A stretch of 64,000 nucleotides of DNA from Firmicutes bacterium UBA5286 (GTDB taxonomy: Bacteria > Bacillota > Proteinivoracia > UBA4975): positions 91,920 to 155,919 of the forward strand of contig DHSM01000014.1 of the NCBI GenBank assembly GCA_002408465.1. Direction: 5' to 3'. Positions 61,196 through 64,000 of this stretch are shown piece after piece. A program made the translations under genes and the position numbers. Every line of letters begins with the position of its first letter. Within the stretch, counting starts at the first letter, position 1. Under the pieces are notes generated by a model. That model saw only the letters and a list, made by a program, of their open reading frames with translations, did no database searches and was not told the DNA's origin.

Positions 61196-63271
61196 ATGCA
61201 AGGAAAATTAGTTTCCAAGCACATATGGCGCAGCAGTCCTCGGAGTTTCCTCTGTATTTTGCTTCTAACCCTGATAATTGGCTTTCTTACCGTTGGTTTC
61301 GGCCAGTGGTATGCTTCACGGCAGAATCTAATCTACGCTGAAGCAGCTTATAGCACCGTCGCCGTAATAGATGATGGGGATTTTTGGCGCTGTACTAAGG
61401 ACATGACTATACTTGATCCGCAGAGCAGGAATACACCTGACCCGCATCAGCTCTATCTAGAGAAACTGGCAGGGTTGGATATGGTCAGGCAAATTGACGA
61501 ACGGCAGAGTTGCAGGGCTTATTCTCCTGATGCCGTTGCCGTAGCTCATGACCAGGAGGATATAGAAATCGCAGTGGGTCGTCATCAGGCCGAAATGGCC
61601 GGTGATTTCGAATCTATGGTGTTTCTTGCAAAACATGGTGATCCTTCTGATTACAAGAGATTTTCTGAAGGGATTGCTTGTGGTGTGTTGGTAGGCAGAT
61701 GCGTGGATATTGAGGTGCTTCAGCCCTATCCTGCAGGGGTGATTCGGTCAGAGATAGATACAACTGTACATGGCTATACCGAAAGATCCTCACTGGGCAG
61801 GTTGAACTATGCAGTAATATTTGAAATCGACCATGATCAGTCCCCTGCCTTGCATCCCCTCTATTGGGACTTTCGGTACTTTCGCGTTCTTCGCGAAGGT
61901 TTTCGCCCCAATGAACCACCTCCCTATTCTGTCGGGAAGAACTATCTGTTGTCTGCAGAGGACTTGTTTCCCAGAGCCTATATCCCTGATGAAACTAGGA
62001 CAACAGGCTTAAGAAATGTGACGAAAGAACCCCAATGGTATCTTGCAAATGGAGAACCAAATCGGCGTTTTTATGTCGGCAGGATGAATGATGATACAGG
62101 TTATGACTTACAGAGAGAACGCTTCACGCTTGAAAGTCATGAGCTCGAAGGCAGTCTTCAAGAGTTCCTTGCCAGCGAGGAAGGAAAACCATGGCGACAG
62201 ATCATCGATAACGCCCAACGCAATATTCGTGGTCTCATAGTAATCGGCACTAATAATTTGTATGCTCTGCCTTCCTTCAATAGAGGTGAGGCGTACATCA
62301 TAGAGGGCAGGGACTTCAGTTTCTCAGAAATGGCTGCAGGAGACAAGGTCTGTGTAATTAGTGCTTCTTTAGCCAGAGAAAATGGCCTGGAGGTGGGAGA
62401 TGAAATAGGCTTCTCCCTTCAGCAAACTGGTTACAAATATGATGGAGTCCTTCCCCCCAAATATACACCTGGAGATTTCACTCCTTCTTTTACAGAATTT
62501 ACTGAATCCGAGAGATACAAAATCATCGGTATCTATGCTGCCCCGGCCTGGGATACCCACGTTGATGCCTTCAGCCCCAACACAGTCTTTGTTCCCTCCT
62601 TGGCGCTTCCCGAAGACATTCCCCAAACTCCCGAATATCAGGCCTGCACCCTTCCCTTTACCCGGGAACGCCCAGGCATGTTTTCCCTCGTTCTCCAGCA
62701 CGGCAGCGAACAGGCCTTTGGGGAACAATTGGGGCCCGATCTGGCTGAAGGTGTTAGATTCTTTGACCAGGGCTACAGCCGGGTAAAGCCACAATTGGAG
62801 GCTTTGAACAGGCAGACAAGAGGCTTGTTCCTGGTCAGCGCTCTGGTCTGGGTAGTAGTTATGGTCTTCTTCTTTCTCTTGCTCACCCGGGGACTGCGGC
62901 CGGTCCTGGGCATTATGGTATCCCTGGGGGCGGAACGCCGCCGCCTGCTATTCTTCCTGCTGAGCTTCATCCTGATTCTAAGCCTCTGCGGGCTGGCCAT
63001 CGGGGGTACAGCTGGGAACTTTGCCTACCAACGGGCAATGAATCAGGCTTATAGCAATATTGAAGAGGCCGCCTCGGGATTCGAGGGACGCCCTGATCCA
63101 GAACTCCCCGAAGGTGCCCCGGCAGTGAAGCTGATTGAAATTTCCCCTCGCCTGCCCCTGTTGATAGTCCTTGCCCAAGGCCTGGTTATCCTGCTGGTAG
63201 CGGTACTAGTATCCGGCAAGGAGTCTCGTCTCAGTGCCCGCATTCTCCTGGAAAGCGGGGGAAAGAAATGA
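61196..63271 (+). CDS. FtsX-type ABC permease with very large outer domain
   Basis: A 691-residue membrane protein: first helix at about 18-40, an outer domain of some 530 residues, then three helices near 575-600, 615-640 and 665-685 with VSLGAERRRLLFFLL, the FtsX-like coupling stretch. The outer domain has a MacB-like part (VISASLARENGLEVGDEIGF). The ATG at 61196 has AGAGGTGGG. It overlaps a second permease by four bases. The ATPase must lie downstream of the window. Confidence 0.75.
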   Translation: MQGKLVSKHIWRSSPRSFLCILLLTLIIGFLTVGFGQWYASRQNLIYAEAAYSTVAVIDDGDFWRCTKDMTILDPQSRNTPDPHQLYLEKLAGLDMVRQIDERQSCRAYSPDAVAVAHDQEDIEIAVGRHQAEMAGDFESMVFLAKHGDPSDYKRFSEGIACGVLVGRCVDIEVLQPYPAGVIRSEIDTTVHGYTERSSLGRLNYAVIFEIDHDQSPALHPLYWDFRYFRVLREGFRPNEPPPYSVGKNYLLSAEDLFPRAYIPDETRTTGLRNVTKEPQWYLANGEPNRRFYVGRMNDDTGYDLQRERFTLESHELEGSLQEFLASEEGKPWRQIIDNAQRNIRGLIVIGTNNLYALPSFNRGEAYIIEGRDFSFSEMAAGDKVCVISASLARENGLEVGDEIGFSLQQTGYKYDGVLPPKYTPGDFTPSFTEFTESERYKIIGIYAAPAWDTHVDAFSPNTVFVPSLALPEDIPQTPEYQACTLPFTRERPGMFSLVLQHGSEQAFGEQLGPDLAEGVRFFDQGYSRVKPQLEALNRQTRGLFLVSALVWVVVMVFFFLLLTRGLRPVLGIMVSLGAERRRLLFFLLSFILILSLCGLAIGGTAGNFAYQRAMNQAYSNIEEAASGFEGRPDPELPEGAPAVKLIEISPRLPLLIVLAQGLVILLVAVLVSGKESRLSARILLESGGKK

Positions 63272-64000
63272 TACTGACCTATGTTGGCAGACGGATTTGG
63301 CGGCTGAAGTTGCAGGCCATGGTCTTAATTGCTCTTGGTCTCATCTTTTCTTTGCTCCTCTTGAATCTCAATGCATCATTAGGCACGCAAAGGCAAAAGC
63401 GGGAAGAGGCCTTGGTCAGCCTTCCCATCCTTTGCGTGGTAGCCGATCAAAGGGGTGAGAAAACCGAGGATTTGTATATCACCGCCACTATTTTTGACCG
63501 CTTTGTCGGGGAAGGGGGCCCGCTATACTCTTACCTGGACAAAGTGTGCCTCAAAGCGGATTTTGCCTTTGGCCCGGATAGCTTGAAACATAACCATGAG
63601 CCTGTGGAGGGGTTGGAAATATCCAGCGGCGAACGCAGTATCGTTGCCGTGACCAGAATTGAGGCAGAACGAAATTTGGCTGCAGAGCAGGGCGCCGAAA
63701 TCCATTTCTTGCCCGGCTTCAGCGAGGAATGTTTCCAGGATACCTCCCGGTATTACTGCCTGCTGCCCCAGGACATCTACCAACTGGTCCCGGGTGGACA
63801 GCTTTCGGTGGACATTATTTTTGACAGCATCCCCCAGCCCATGGCTCTAGAATATGAGCTTGAGGTTATCGGCTACTATCTCAGTGGGGGGAGAGATATC
63901 TACTGTAATTGGCAGGTAGCATGGGACGGGTTTGCCCTTGCCGACGCAGTCCGCCATACCGATTCCCTGAGTTTTATCCTTAAAGATAATCATAAGTTGG
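63268..64000 (+). CDS. Second FtsX-type permease (cut by window end)
   Basis: An open frame of 244 codons with no stop before the window edge. It begins MILTYVGRRIWRLKLQAMV, has one helix at about 18-38 and then an outer domain, the same plan as its neighbour. The start overlaps the preceding stop (ATGA). The C-terminal helices are outside the window. Confidence 0.7.
   Translation, partial: MILTYVGRRIWRLKLQAMVLIALGLIFSLLLLNLNASLGTQRQKREEALVSLPILCVVADQRGEKTEDLYITATIFDRFVGEGGPLYSYLDKVCLKADFAFGPDSLKHNHEPVEGLEISSGERSIVAVTRIEAERNLAAEQGAEIHFLPGFSEECFQDTSRYYCLLPQDIYQLVPGGQLSVDIIFDSIPQPMALEYELEVIGYYLSGGRDIYCNWQVAWDGFALADAVRHTDSLSFILKDNHKL

Noticed and set aside
1..64000. CRISPR array or intact insertion sequence
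   Set aside because: No regularly spaced direct repeats and no transposase frame with terminal inverted repeats were seen.

Overview
The window reads as one chromosome segment of an anaerobic, probably spore-forming member of the Bacillota (Clostridia-like). Most genes run on the + strand, with G/A-rich Shine-Dalgarno sites and frequent TTG or GTG starts. The backbone order is that of the Bacillus subtilis chromosome: dapG-dapA-rnjB-tepA-ylzJ-ftsK/spoIIIE-ymfK-ymfM-pgsA-cinA-recA-rny-ymdB-spoVS, later miaB-mutS-mutL-miaA-hfq-spoVK-ynbB and lexA/yneA. Sporulation ancestry rests on spoVS (with a sigma-H-like promoter), spoVK and tepA. Anaerobic metabolism rests on a ferredoxin-linked 2-oxoacid oxidoreductase and a Na+-pumping decarboxylase.

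Layout. 0-20.5 kb: lysine/diaminopimelate genes, RNA processing (RNase J, RNase Y), cell envelope (uppP, pgsA, RodZ-like ymfM), DNA translocation (ftsK), rimO, an FtsH-like protease unit, and recA-recX behind a LexA-boxed promoter. 20.5-35 kb: a dipeptidase and a PHP phosphatase, then a catabolic block. It holds a GntR regulator, korDABC, glutamate dehydrogenase, two-subunit methylmalonyl-CoA mutase with MeaB, epimerase, the four-subunit methylmalonyl-CoA decarboxylase and PduL. Read together these convert glutamate to 2-oxoglutarate, succinyl-CoA, methylmalonyl-CoA, propionyl-CoA and propionyl phosphate, saving energy as reduced ferredoxin, a sodium gradient and an acyl phosphate. mnmH follows behind an unusual structured leader.

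36.1-40.4 kb is an A+T-rich accessory island: a three-gene ABC-three-component (ABC-3C) conflict system, then a decayed type I restriction hsdR gene and another decayed fragment. 40.4-51.5 kb returns to the conserved backbone (miaB to a DUF456 gene). 51.1-52.7 kb holds lexA and a divergent yneA-like LysM gene sharing an intergenic region with three LexA boxes. 53.3-58.3 kb (- strand) is an operon of an ABC ATPase, two FtsX-type permeases, a transglutaminase-like protein and a nucleotidyltransferase. 58.5 kb is tRNA-Trp. 58.7-61.2 kb is a worn region with a frameshifted membrane gene, a YpmS-like gene and a fragment resembling the C-terminus of a tyrosine recombinase. The window ends in two more FtsX-type permease genes, the second cut by the window edge.

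No rRNA, CRISPR array or intact transposase was seen.
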